Assembly: GCA_017999435.1 (NCBI GenBank)
Contig: JAGNLV010000001.1
Span: forward strand, 958,746-1,022,745
Source: Candidatus Zixiibacteriota bacterium
Lineage (GTDB): Bacteria; Zixibacteria; MSB-5A5; GN15; FEB-12
Direction: 5' to 3'
Length of the DNA stretch: 64,000 bases
A program made the position numbers and the translations under genes. Positions 1 to 7,071 of the stretch are shown in pieces. The notes beneath the pieces were generated by a model. That model saw only the letters and a program-made list of their open reading frames with translations. It was not told the DNA's origin and did no database searches. Each line of letters starts with the position of its first letter. Position 1 is the stretch's first letter.

Positions 1-1175
1 CGCAGTATTCGGAGCTCTTGCAGGTGCGCTGTCTCATGCTCTATTCGAGCAATGCGCCGGCCCCGTTTACGGCCAGCGTCCGCCACGGAGCGCCGTGGCT
101 GACGCTCTACGGCGCCTCGGGCATGACCAATGACTCGGTGTGTTTCGGCGCGAGCGCGGCGAGCCTCGGGCAGGGGATCTATGTCGACACGATCGACTGC
201 AGCGTGGAGGGCGTGGCGGCGGCGACGGCGGTCCCGGTGGTGTTTTACGTCGTGGACGATTCCGCCGGCCCGGGTCCCTCCGCCTGGGCGGCGCCGCCGA
301 CGGTGAGCATCACCGCGCCGTTCGGCCTGCAGGACCTCATCGACTGCCACTTCGTTCTCAGTTCCACCAACGCCCCGGCCCCGTATGTCGCGTATGCGGC
401 AAACGGCTCGGCCTGGCTGTCGGTGGCGGACTCGGCGGGCGTCACCAGTGATACGGTGCGGCTGGTCATCAACCCGGCGGCGCCCTTCTCGGCCGGGACA
501 TATGTCGACAGCATTGCCTGTCTGGTGGAGGGCGTGGCGCTGCCGGTGACGGTGCCGGTGATGCTGACGCTGACGGTGGACAGCGGGGGTGCGCCCACCG
601 CGGCGGTCACGCCCGCGACGGTGCACTATTTCGGGCCGTACGGGATGCTGCCCCCGACCACGAAGTGCGCGCTCGTCACGTCGTCAAATGCGCCCGCGCC
701 GTTCACGGCCTGGGTGGCCGATTCGGTCGGCCGATTCACATCGCTGCCGGACCCGACGGGAGTGACCGCCGACAGCCTGTGCCTCTACCTCGATCCGGCC
801 GGATTGCCGCCCGGCATCCATGTGGACACGGTGAGAATCAGCGTGGCCGGGGTGAGCCCGGCGCTCACGCTCATCGTGCAGCTCTCGCTGGACATGCCGA
901 AGGTATCTGAGGTGACCAATTATCCGAACCCGTTCAACCCGGAGACCAACATTTCGTTCAGTCTGACGGGAGCGACCCGGGTTCAGGTCACGGTGTACAA
1001 CACCCTCGGCCAAGAGGTTGCCGTGCTTTTGGATAAACGGCTGGAGGCGGGCCGGCACACCGTTTCGTGGGGCGGCTGCGACGGGGCCGGCCGACCGGCG
1101 GCCAGCGGCGTGTACCTGTATCGCATCACGACGGATGAGGGTGTGGTGTCGCGCAAAATGCTGCTTCTGAAGTAG
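1..1175 (+). CDS. Secreted protein with BACON-like repeats and C-terminal sorting domain (5' partial)
   Basis: The frame is open to the left edge, so the N-terminus and any signal peptide lie outside the window. The visible ~385 residues hold three copies of a ~100-aa module with the recurring phrase SSNAPAPFTA and a later VDTI..SVEGV strand, as in BACON/Ig-like domains that build extracellular stalks. The last ~85 residues form a FlgD-like Ig sorting domain: YPNPFNPETN, then VYNTLGQEV, SGVYLYRI and terminal KMLLLK. That architecture is typical of surface or secreted proteins in FCB-group bacteria. No catalytic motif is visible, so it may be a structural or binding protein. Its function is unknown; the sorting-domain call is secure. 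Confidence 0.8.
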   Translation, partial: QYSELLQVRCLMLYSSNAPAPFTASVRHGAPWLTLYGASGMTNDSVCFGASAASLGQGIYVDTIDCSVEGVAAATAVPVVFYVVDDSAGPGPSAWAAPPTVSITAPFGLQDLIDCHFVLSSTNAPAPYVAYAANGSAWLSVADSAGVTSDTVRLVINPAAPFSAGTYVDSIACLVEGVALPVTVPVMLTLTVDSGGAPTAAVTPATVHYFGPYGMLPPTTKCALVTSSNAPAPFTAWVADSVGRFTSLPDPTGVTADSLCLYLDPAGLPPGIHVDTVRISVAGVSPALTLIVQLSLDMPKVSEVTNYPNPFNPETNISFSLTGATRVQVTVYNTLGQEVAVLLDKRLEAGRHTVSWGGCDGAGRPAASGVYLYRITTDEGVVSRKMLLLK

Positions 1176-1219
1176 GCTCGGTGGGAACAGTCGCCGGGTG
1201 GTCCGGCGAGTTTTTGGAG

Positions 1220-1254
1220 CCGCTGTCGTCCCGTGACGACAGCGGTTTTTTTTT
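1220..1254 (+). terminator. Rho-independent terminator
   Basis: An 11-bp perfect GC-rich stem (1220-1230 with 1235-1245) closes a CCGT loop and is followed by nine T residues. It lies 45 bp after the stop of the secreted-protein gene and ends that transcription unit. Confidence 0.93.
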
Positions 1255-1374
1255 GGCGCGCGATTGGGCGTCGTGATCGGAGTCGCAGGAAAAAGAATAC
1301 GACTTTTATCGTGTTTGTAGCGTTGAATCTGGGCAAACTTGTCGCTAAATCAGATAAAGACGGAGAGATTTCCC

Positions 1375-1404
1375 TTGCCTTTTCGCGCGGGGGGGACATA
1401 TACT
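1375..1404 (+). promoter_or_regulatory. Putative sigma-70 promoter of the redox operon
   Basis: TTGCCT (1375-1380) and TATACT (1399-1404) are separated by 18 bp in the AT-richer part of the 339-bp gap between the terminator and the first gene of the operon. Matches to consensus are 4/6 and 5/6. Start-site mapping would be needed to confirm it. Confidence 0.45.
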
Positions 1405-1447
1405 ACTGATAGATATCATCTTCACATCAGACGGGTTAGGAGAATTG

Positions 1448-1473
1448 CCCCCCGGGAGAGGTTGGCCGGGGGG
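1448..1473 (+). other. GC hairpin in the 5' leader of the redox operon
   Basis: CCCCCCGG (1448-1455) can pair with CCGGGGGG (1466-1473) around a 10-nt loop. It lies downstream of the putative promoter and 120 bp before the first start codon. Only three T residues follow, so it is not a normal terminator; it could be a leader structure. The rest of 1255-1593 shows nothing else recognisable. Confidence 0.35.
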
Positions 1474-1593
1474 GTTTGGCATCATCGCAGGCAAGGTGCA
1501 TCAGCAGAGTGTTAGGGGCATTTCGCTTACCTTCCTCTACCGGCAGGCATTGCGGGGTGCTGTCCCGAGGCGTCTCGAACGATAGGGAGCGTT

Positions 1594-2145
1594 ATGTACG
1601 ACTGCCAGCATCTATGGAAGATGAAAGACATCCAGTTTGGCTTCGTGGTGTTCGAGAAGTGTTTTCACTGCCACGGCCTGCGGACGTATTTCACGACCGA
1701 AGACAATCCCATTCCGGGCGAGAAGTATCGCGAGGGCGTGTGTTTTTGGACGCGGATGGAGGTTGCGCAGTCATTCCAGTTCAATCTCCAGTGCGCGCTG
1801 TGCGGGCGGAAGGAGGATTTTTCGGACCTGATGGGGTTGCTGCACTGCACGGGGTGTCTGGAAGATTGCCCGGTGGAGGTTTTGCAGCGGGAGCTGCACG
1901 CGCAGCGCATCTGGGTTCTGGTGGCCTTCGGCTACCTTCCCAAGGCTCTTTCCGCGCCGGCTTCGGAGAAGAAGCTGGCGGTACTTTCGGAGTATTTCAA
2001 TCAATCGCGCGACCGGACGCGGTCGCAGATCCGGATCGTTTCCTCAAGCCTCATTTCGAACCTGAGTCTCTGCAAGGGGGACTTCATCCACGATTCGGGC
2101 ATGCTGTCGCTGGAGCCGCCGCAGGGCCGGAGGCAGCTATTCTGA
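1594..2145 (+). CDS. Cys-rich zinc-ribbon-like protein of unknown function
   Basis: This 183-aa soluble protein has no signal peptide or membrane segment. It carries several Cys pairs in its first two thirds (CFHC, CALC, CTGC plus further single Cys), consistent with one or two zinc-ribbon or other metal sites. The C-terminal third is helical and Ser/Arg-rich. The ATG at 1594 is preceded by GGGAG at good spacing. The gene leads the redox operon, 40 bp before the DRTGG gene, so a role in sensing or assembly for that complex is possible, but I do not recognise the family. A rubredoxin-like electron carrier is less likely because the spacing does not match. Confidence 0.65.
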   Translation: MYDCQHLWKMKDIQFGFVVFEKCFHCHGLRTYFTTEDNPIPGEKYREGVCFWTRMEVAQSFQFNLQCALCGRKEDFSDLMGLLHCTGCLEDCPVEVLQRELHAQRIWVLVAFGYLPKALSAPASEKKLAVLSEYFNQSRDRTRSQIRIVSSSLISNLSLCKGDFIHDSGMLSLEPPQGRRQLF

Positions 2146-2185
2146 GGATTCCATACACAGCGCACCCACAGGCAGGAGAACGAGT

Positions 2186-2521
2186 GTGACAACCCAAGAT
2201 CTGGTGGAGAGAATCGGGCTGAAGCCGCTGAGCCGGTTTGATCCGCGTCCGGTGACGGGCGTGTTCATTTCCGACATGCTTTCGGATGTGATGGCCGGGG
2301 CGAAGTCGGGGGATTTGTGGCTGACGGTGCAGACCCACAAGAACATCGTGCCGGCGGCGAATCTGGTCGATGCCGCAGCCGTGGTCGTCACCAGCGGCAA
2401 GACGGTGCCGCAGGAGACGATCGACCTGGCCAACAAGTACAACATCGCCATCCTGGCGTCGCCGCTGCCCGTGTACGAGCTGGTCGGGCGGCTGTACAGC
2501 CTGGGGATCGGAACGCCGTAG
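2186..2521 (+). CDS. DRTGG-domain protein
   Basis: A 111-aa stand-alone DRTGG-type domain. It starts at GTG 2186 behind AGGAG. The typical core is visible: ISDMLSDVMAG, then a strand ending LTVQTHKN, a VVVTSGK segment and a C-terminal helix after ILASPLPVYE. DRTGG domains of this size are repeatedly found beside [FeFe]-hydrogenase and HydB/HydC-like genes in anaerobes, often with an HATPase protein and a sensory H-cluster protein, exactly as here. Biochemical function is not established. The adjacent gene repeats the same domain, so the two probably derive from a duplication. Confidence 0.8.
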   Translation: MTTQDLVERIGLKPLSRFDPRPVTGVFISDMLSDVMAGAKSGDLWLTVQTHKNIVPAANLVDAAAVVVTSGKTVPQETIDLANKYNIAILASPLPVYELVGRLYSLGIGTP

Positions 2522-2596
2522 GAGCGCGCCGGGGCGACGACTCGCCGCGGCGGCCCGGCGGGGCGACGCGCCGACGGTGACCGGCACACCGCCGCT

Positions 2597-3391
2597 ATGC
2601 AGATTCGCGCGATTCGAGACGCACTGAACGCGACTGTGCTGGAAGGCACGGATCGCCTCGATCTGGAGGTCGACCACGTGTATGCATCGGACCTGATGAG
2701 CGATGTGCTTGCTTTCGGCCGGCCCAATTCTATTCTCCTCACCGGCCTGGCGACCAAGCAGGCGATCATTTCCGCGCACATGGCCGAGTTCGTGGCGGTC
2801 GCGTTCATTCGCGGCAAGCGGCCGATCGACGGCTCGGACGAGTTGGCGCGCGACCGCGGTCTGGTGCTCCTCAGCACGACCCTGGACATGTTCGACGGCT
2901 GCCTGAGCGTCGGCCGGGTGCTCCACAACGGTCCCCAGGCGGTCAACTCCCCCGCCGCGGTCAAGCCGGAGGAGATGAGCCTCACCCAGACATTCACGAT
3001 CCAGGGGGACGATTTCGCCAGCGCCGGGGGGGTGTCGACGGAGGTGAAGTCGATCCTGAAGAAGATCGGCCTGGACCCGAAGCTCGTGCGGCGGGTGGCG
3101 ATTTCCACGTACGAGGGGGAGATGAACGTGGTCATGCACGCGCAGTCGGCGGTGGCCACGCTGTCGATCACGCCGCGCTGCATCACGGTGGTGCTGGCCG
3201 ACCGGGGGAAGGGCATTCCGGACATCGAGAAGGCGATGCAGGCGGGGTGGTCGACGGCGACCGAAGAGATGCGGGCGATGGGGTTCGGGTCGGGCATGGG
3301 ATTGCCCAATATCAAGAAGAACGCGGATGAGTTGAACGTTGAGAGCGAGGTCGGCAAAGGCACGACGCTGACCATGCGGTTTTACATCTGA
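2597..3391 (+). CDS. DRTGG-HATPase fusion protein (anti-sigma/histidine-kinase-type ATPase)
   Basis: A 264-aa two-domain protein. Residues ~1-115 repeat the DRTGG fold of the preceding gene (SDLMSDVLAFG, ILLTGLATKQ, GLVLLSTTLDMFD). Residues ~130-264 form a GHKL/HATPase_c domain. It has an N-box-like helix (EGEMNVVMHAQ), G1 box DRGKGIPD, G2 box GFGSGMGLPNIKKNAD and a final GKGTTLTM strand, as in SpoIIAB/RsbW-type Ser/Thr kinases. No His-containing dimerisation helix is present, so it is not a classical histidine kinase. In most related loci I recall, the two domains are separate genes. It probably acts with the neighbouring H-cluster protein in redox or H2 signalling; the target is unknown. 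Confidence 0.8.
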   Translation: MQIRAIRDALNATVLEGTDRLDLEVDHVYASDLMSDVLAFGRPNSILLTGLATKQAIISAHMAEFVAVAFIRGKRPIDGSDELARDRGLVLLSTTLDMFDGCLSVGRVLHNGPQAVNSPAAVKPEEMSLTQTFTIQGDDFASAGGVSTEVKSILKKIGLDPKLVRRVAISTYEGEMNVVMHAQSAVATLSITPRCITVVLADRGKGIPDIEKAMQAGWSTATEEMRAMGFGSGMGLPNIKKNADELNVESEVGKGTTLTMRFYI

Positions 3392-3423
3392 GCGCGCGTC
3401 GCGCGCGAGTGAAAGGACGCGCC

Positions 3424-4692
3424 GTGGTCCAGTACTACCATGCCCACCAGGTGAATCCCCGCAAGTGCCGCGGGCACATGAACTGCATGCGGCGCTGCCC
3501 GACGCAGGCGATCCGGGTCCGCAACGGCACGGCGGTCATCCACGACGAACTCTGCATCGACTGCGGCACGTGCATCTCGGTCTGCCCCTCGGCCGCAATC
3601 GACCCGGTCATCAACCCGCTCCAGGCGTTCAGCGGATTCAAGTACAAAGTCGTCGTCCCCTCCTCCGCTCTCTACGCCCAGTTCGATTCGAGCATCCACC
3701 CGTGGGTCATTCACCAGGCGTTCCGGCGGCTCGGGTTCGATCTCGTGGTCAATGTCGGGCTCACCTGCGAGTACCTGGCGAAAGCGACCACCCGCTACCT
3801 GGACAAGTACACAGGGCCGCGGCCGGTCATCTCGAGCGAGTGTCCGTGCGTGATCCGGCTCATCCAGGTGAGGTACCCGGACCTGGTGGGTAACATCATC
3901 CGCCTGGACGTCCGGCGGGAATTGACGGCGCGGGGGACGCGGCGGAGCCTGATGGCGTCGACGGGCCTGGGCTCGGAGGAGATCGGCATCATCTACATAT
4001 CTCCGTGTCCGGCCAAGGTGGTGTCGATCGAGCAGCCGGCCGAGAAGGAGCAGTCGTGGTTCAACGGGGCGGTGGCGATCCGCGACGTGTACGCGCTGCT
4101 CTACCCGATCGTCATGGGCCTCCAGGCCGAGTTCGACGAGGGGGCGGTGCCCGAGGATTTCTTTTTCCGGGCGGGATGGCCGATTCTCGGCGGGATCACG
4201 CAGAGCCTCAACATGGACAACTGGCTGGCGGTGTCGGGGCTCGACCACGTGATGAAGATATTCGACGACATCGAGAATTCGCGCCTCCGCAATGTCGACT
4301 ACGTCGAGGCGGTGGCCTGCATGATGGGGTGTGTCGGGGGGATTTTCAACGTCGAGAACCCCTACGTGGCGCGGGCGAACAACATCCGCCAGCGCACCCG
4401 CTACGAGAAGGGGCGGCCGATCCCGGAGGCCGAGATCGAGAGGCGTCTGACCGACGGCGACTTTGCGCTGGAGCACTCGGTGCCGCCGCGGCCGACGAAG
4501 TATTTCGACACCGACCTCGAGACCTCCATCAAGCGCCTGCGCGAGGTCGACCGGATATTCCAGAAACTGCATCAGATCGACTGCGGCGTCTGCGGCGCGC
4601 CGACGTGCAAAGCGTTCGCCGAAGACTGCGCCCGCGGGGACGCCCGGCTCACCGATTGCGTGTTCCTTTCCAACCGAGGTGGTGCGGAATGA
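3424..4692 (+). CDS. Sensory-type [FeFe]-hydrogenase-like H-cluster protein (HydS/group C-D-like)
   Basis: 422 aa from GTG 3424, chosen because AAAGGA lies six bases upstream; a GTG at 3409 is the alternative. Two [4Fe-4S] ferredoxin motifs (Cys15-58) precede an H-cluster domain. The four cubane ligands are present: Cys140 in SSECP, Cys195 in SPCPAK, and Cys299 and Cys303 in ACMMGC. The proton-relay Cys of catalytic enzymes (TSCCP) is Glu139 here. The C-terminus carries an RnfB/ACDS-type [4Fe-4S] site (Cys387, 390, 395, 412) rather than the PAS domain of many sensory relatives. It is more likely a redox or H2 sensor than an H2-producing enzyme. Its stop overlaps the next ATG (ATGA). Confidence 0.85.
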   Translation: MVQYYHAHQVNPRKCRGHMNCMRRCPTQAIRVRNGTAVIHDELCIDCGTCISVCPSAAIDPVINPLQAFSGFKYKVVVPSSALYAQFDSSIHPWVIHQAFRRLGFDLVVNVGLTCEYLAKATTRYLDKYTGPRPVISSECPCVIRLIQVRYPDLVGNIIRLDVRRELTARGTRRSLMASTGLGSEEIGIIYISPCPAKVVSIEQPAEKEQSWFNGAVAIRDVYALLYPIVMGLQAEFDEGAVPEDFFFRAGWPILGGITQSLNMDNWLAVSGLDHVMKIFDDIENSRLRNVDYVEAVACMMGCVGGIFNVENPYVARANNIRQRTRYEKGRPIPEAEIERRLTDGDFALEHSVPPRPTKYFDTDLETSIKRLREVDRIFQKLHQIDCGVCGAPTCKAFAEDCARGDARLTDCVFLSNRGGAE

Positions 4693-5174
4693 ATCACATG
4701 GCTTCCACGGCCGGGGCGCCCGGCGCGGCCGCCGATCTCAGCGGCATACTGCGCGAATGTTCGGGGGAGCGCGGCGACCTCATCCCGCTGCTGCAGAAAC
4801 TTCAGCACACGGCCGGGTTCATATCGGCGGACGGGGTGCGGCAGATCGCGCTGGCCCTGCGGATCACGGAGAACGAGGTGTACGGCGTGGCCTCGTTCTA
4901 CTCGCAGTTCCGCTTCACGCCGCCGGGGCGGCACTCGATCAAGGTGTGTCTCGGGACGGCCTGCCACGTGCGCGGGGGGCAGATCATCAGCGACGCCGTG
5001 TCGCGCGAGCTTGGGGTGGCGGCGGGCGAGACGACACCCGACCGGCGCTTCGATTTCCAGCGCGTCGCCTGCCTGGGCTGCTGCGCGCTGGCCCCGGTCG
5101 TGCAAATCGACGACGACATTCACAGCCGGATGGCGGTCATCCGCCTGAAAGAGGTGCTTGCGAAGTATGAGTGA
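4689..5174 (+). CDS. NuoE/HydC-like thioredoxin-fold [2Fe-2S] subunit
   Basis: 161 aa, starting in a 4-bp ATGA overlap with the H-cluster gene. It has the NuoE helical N-terminal part with the ASFYSQF signature, then a thioredoxin-like [2Fe-2S] domain whose Cys lie in CLGTAC and CLGCC. Length and motifs match HydC/NuoE. In complex I and HydABC-type bifurcating enzymes this subunit sits on the NAD-binding NuoF/HydB subunit, which is encoded next with an 8-bp overlap, so the pair is almost certainly co-translated and co-assembled. The protein is cytoplasmic. Confidence 0.95.
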   Translation: MNHMASTAGAPGAAADLSGILRECSGERGDLIPLLQKLQHTAGFISADGVRQIALALRITENEVYGVASFYSQFRFTPPGRHSIKVCLGTACHVRGGQIISDAVSRELGVAAGETTPDRRFDFQRVACLGCCALAPVVQIDDDIHSRMAVIRLKEVLAKYE

Positions 5175-7071
5175 TTTCACCGAACGGGTCGTCGAGGCGC
5201 GGCGCGTCTGGGAGGAACTGGCGGCCAGCCGGGTTCCGGTGATAACGATCGGCACGGCCTCGTGCGGGCGGGCGGCCGGGGCGCTCGACGTGCTGGCCGC
5301 CGTGGAAGACACGCTCCGGGAGCTGCGCCTGAAGGCGCGCGTCATGCAGGTGGGCTGCATCGGTCCCTGTTACCTTGAGCCGCTGGTCGACATCACCGCG
5401 CCGGGGCGGCCGCGGGTGAGTTACGGCAACGTCGTTCCCGGCCGCGTCCACAATCTGATCGAGAGCTGCCTGGTCAAAGACAACTGGCTTCCCAAGCAGG
5501 CGCTGGGGCATTTCGGCGAGGCGCCGCTGCCGGAGCTGCCGGAGACCCCACGGTTTTTCGACCTGCCGATGCTCAGAGCGCAGGTGCGGATCGTGCTGCG
5601 CAACTGCGGCATCATCGACCCCGACGAGGTCGACCACTATCTCGCGCGCGAGGGCTACGCGGGATTCCTCGCGGCCCTGGGCAGGCCGCCGGAGGCGGTC
5701 ATCGCCGAGGTCCGCGAGGCAGGCCTCCGCGGCCGCGGCGGGGCCGGTTTCCCGACCCATCGAAAGTGGGAAGTGTGCCGGTCGCAGGCGGGCTCGGAAA
5801 AGTACCTGATCTGCAACGCCGACGAGGGGGATCCGGGGGCGTTCATGAACCGCTCGCTCATCGAGGGGGACCCGCACGCGGTGCTCGAGGGGATGCTGAT
5901 CGCCGCCTACGCGATCGGGGCCACCCGCGGGTACATCTACATCCGCGCCGAGTATCCCCTGGCGATCGTGCGGCTCCGCCGGGCGATCGAGCAGATGCGC
6001 GCGCTGGGGCTGCTCGGGCGGAACATCCAGGGCTCGGCCTTCAGTTTCGACATCACGATCAAGGAGGGGGCGGGGGCTTTCGTGTGCGGCGAGGAGACCG
6101 CCCTGATCGCATCGATTGAGGGCCGGCGGGGGATGCCCCGCTCGCGCCCGCCCTTCCCGGCCATCGCCGGCCTCCACGGGAAGCCGACGATCATCAACAA
6201 TGTCGAGACGCTCGGCACCCTTCCGCACATTCTGCGGCACGGGGCCGCCTGGTACCGCCAGTACGGCACGCAGGGGAACTACGGCACCAAGACGTTTTCG
6301 CTGGTGGGCAAGGTGCGGCGGCCGGGGCTGATCGAGGTGCCGCTCGGGATGACGCTCCGGCAGATCATTTTCGACATCGGCGGGGGCACGCGGAAGAAGT
6401 TCAAAGCGGTCCAGACCGGCGGACCGTCGGGCGGCTGCCTCTCCGAGGAGTTCCTCGACACGCCGGTGGATTACGAGTCGCTGACGGCGGCCGGGTCGAT
6501 CATGGGTTCGGGGGGGCTGATCGTCATGGATGAGGACACGTGCGTGGTGGACATCGCCCGGTACTTCCTCGATTTCACGCAGAAGGAGTCGTGCGGCAAG
6601 TGCACGCCCTGCCGGGTCGGGTCGCGCCACATGGTGGAGATTCTGGAGCGCATCACGCTCGGCCAGGCGGCGCCGGAGGACCTGATCCGGCTGCAGGTGC
6701 TGGCAGAGACGGTCAAGCGGGGCTCGCTGTGCGGGCTCGGCCAGACGGCGCCCAACCCGGCGCTGACGACGCTGCGCTATTTCCGGCCGGAGTTTCTCCT
6801 GCATGTGACGGAGAAGCACTGTCCGGCCTCGGTGTGCCGCGAGCTGATCGAGTACCGGGTGGTGCCCGAGAAATGCACGGGGTGCCAGCGCTGCGTGAGC
6901 GTCTGTCCGACGGGGGCGATCACGGGTCCGCGCTCGGAGACGCACAACCTCGATCCCGACAAGTGCATCAAGTGCCGGGCGTGTTACGAGATCTGCCGTT
7001 TCGACGCCATCGCCGGCGACGCCATCATCATCCGGTCCAAACGGAGTGTGCCCAATGAACTCACCCCATGA
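5167..7071 (+). CDS. NuoF/HydB-like NAD- and FMN-binding iron-sulfur subunit
   Basis: 634 aa from ATG 5167. In order: an N-terminal thioredoxin-like [2Fe-2S] domain (Cys33, Cys64, Cys68), the FMN/NADH domain (GRGGAGFP at 189-196, then NADEGDPG), an SLBB domain, the NuoF [4Fe-4S] site (Cys476, 479, 482 and ~522) and a C-terminal 2[4Fe-4S] ferredoxin (CTGCQRC...CIKCRACYEIC). The extra N- and C-terminal cluster domains are the hallmark of HydB-type bifurcating enzymes rather than complex I NuoF. It oxidises or reduces NAD(P)(H) and, in that family, houses the bifurcating flavin site. The catalytic output partner encoded here is not HydA but the molybdopterin-type protein that follows. Confidence 0.95.
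   Translation: MSDFTERVVEARRVWEELAASRVPVITIGTASCGRAAGALDVLAAVEDTLRELRLKARVMQVGCIGPCYLEPLVDITAPGRPRVSYGNVVPGRVHNLIESCLVKDNWLPKQALGHFGEAPLPELPETPRFFDLPMLRAQVRIVLRNCGIIDPDEVDHYLAREGYAGFLAALGRPPEAVIAEVREAGLRGRGGAGFPTHRKWEVCRSQAGSEKYLICNADEGDPGAFMNRSLIEGDPHAVLEGMLIAAYAIGATRGYIYIRAEYPLAIVRLRRAIEQMRALGLLGRNIQGSAFSFDITIKEGAGAFVCGEETALIASIEGRRGMPRSRPPFPAIAGLHGKPTIINNVETLGTLPHILRHGAAWYRQYGTQGNYGTKTFSLVGKVRRPGLIEVPLGMTLRQIIFDIGGGTRKKFKAVQTGGPSGGCLSEEFLDTPVDYESLTAAGSIMGSGGLIVMDEDTCVVDIARYFLDFTQKESCGKCTPCRVGSRHMVEILERITLGQAAPEDLIRLQVLAETVKRGSLCGLGQTAPNPALTTLRYFRPEFLLHVTEKHCPASVCRELIEYRVVPEKCTGCQRCVSVCPTGAITGPRSETHNLDPDKCIKCRACYEICRFDAIAGDAIIIRSKRSVPNELTP

Noticed and set aside
1448..1473. Riboswitch in the redox-operon leader
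   Set aside because: A single GC hairpin was found, with no recognisable aptamer core or alternative terminator; reported only as a hairpin.
2084..3375. 350-410-aa open frames on the - strand
   Set aside because: Antisense of the DRTGG genes, whose products have clear family motifs and RBSs.
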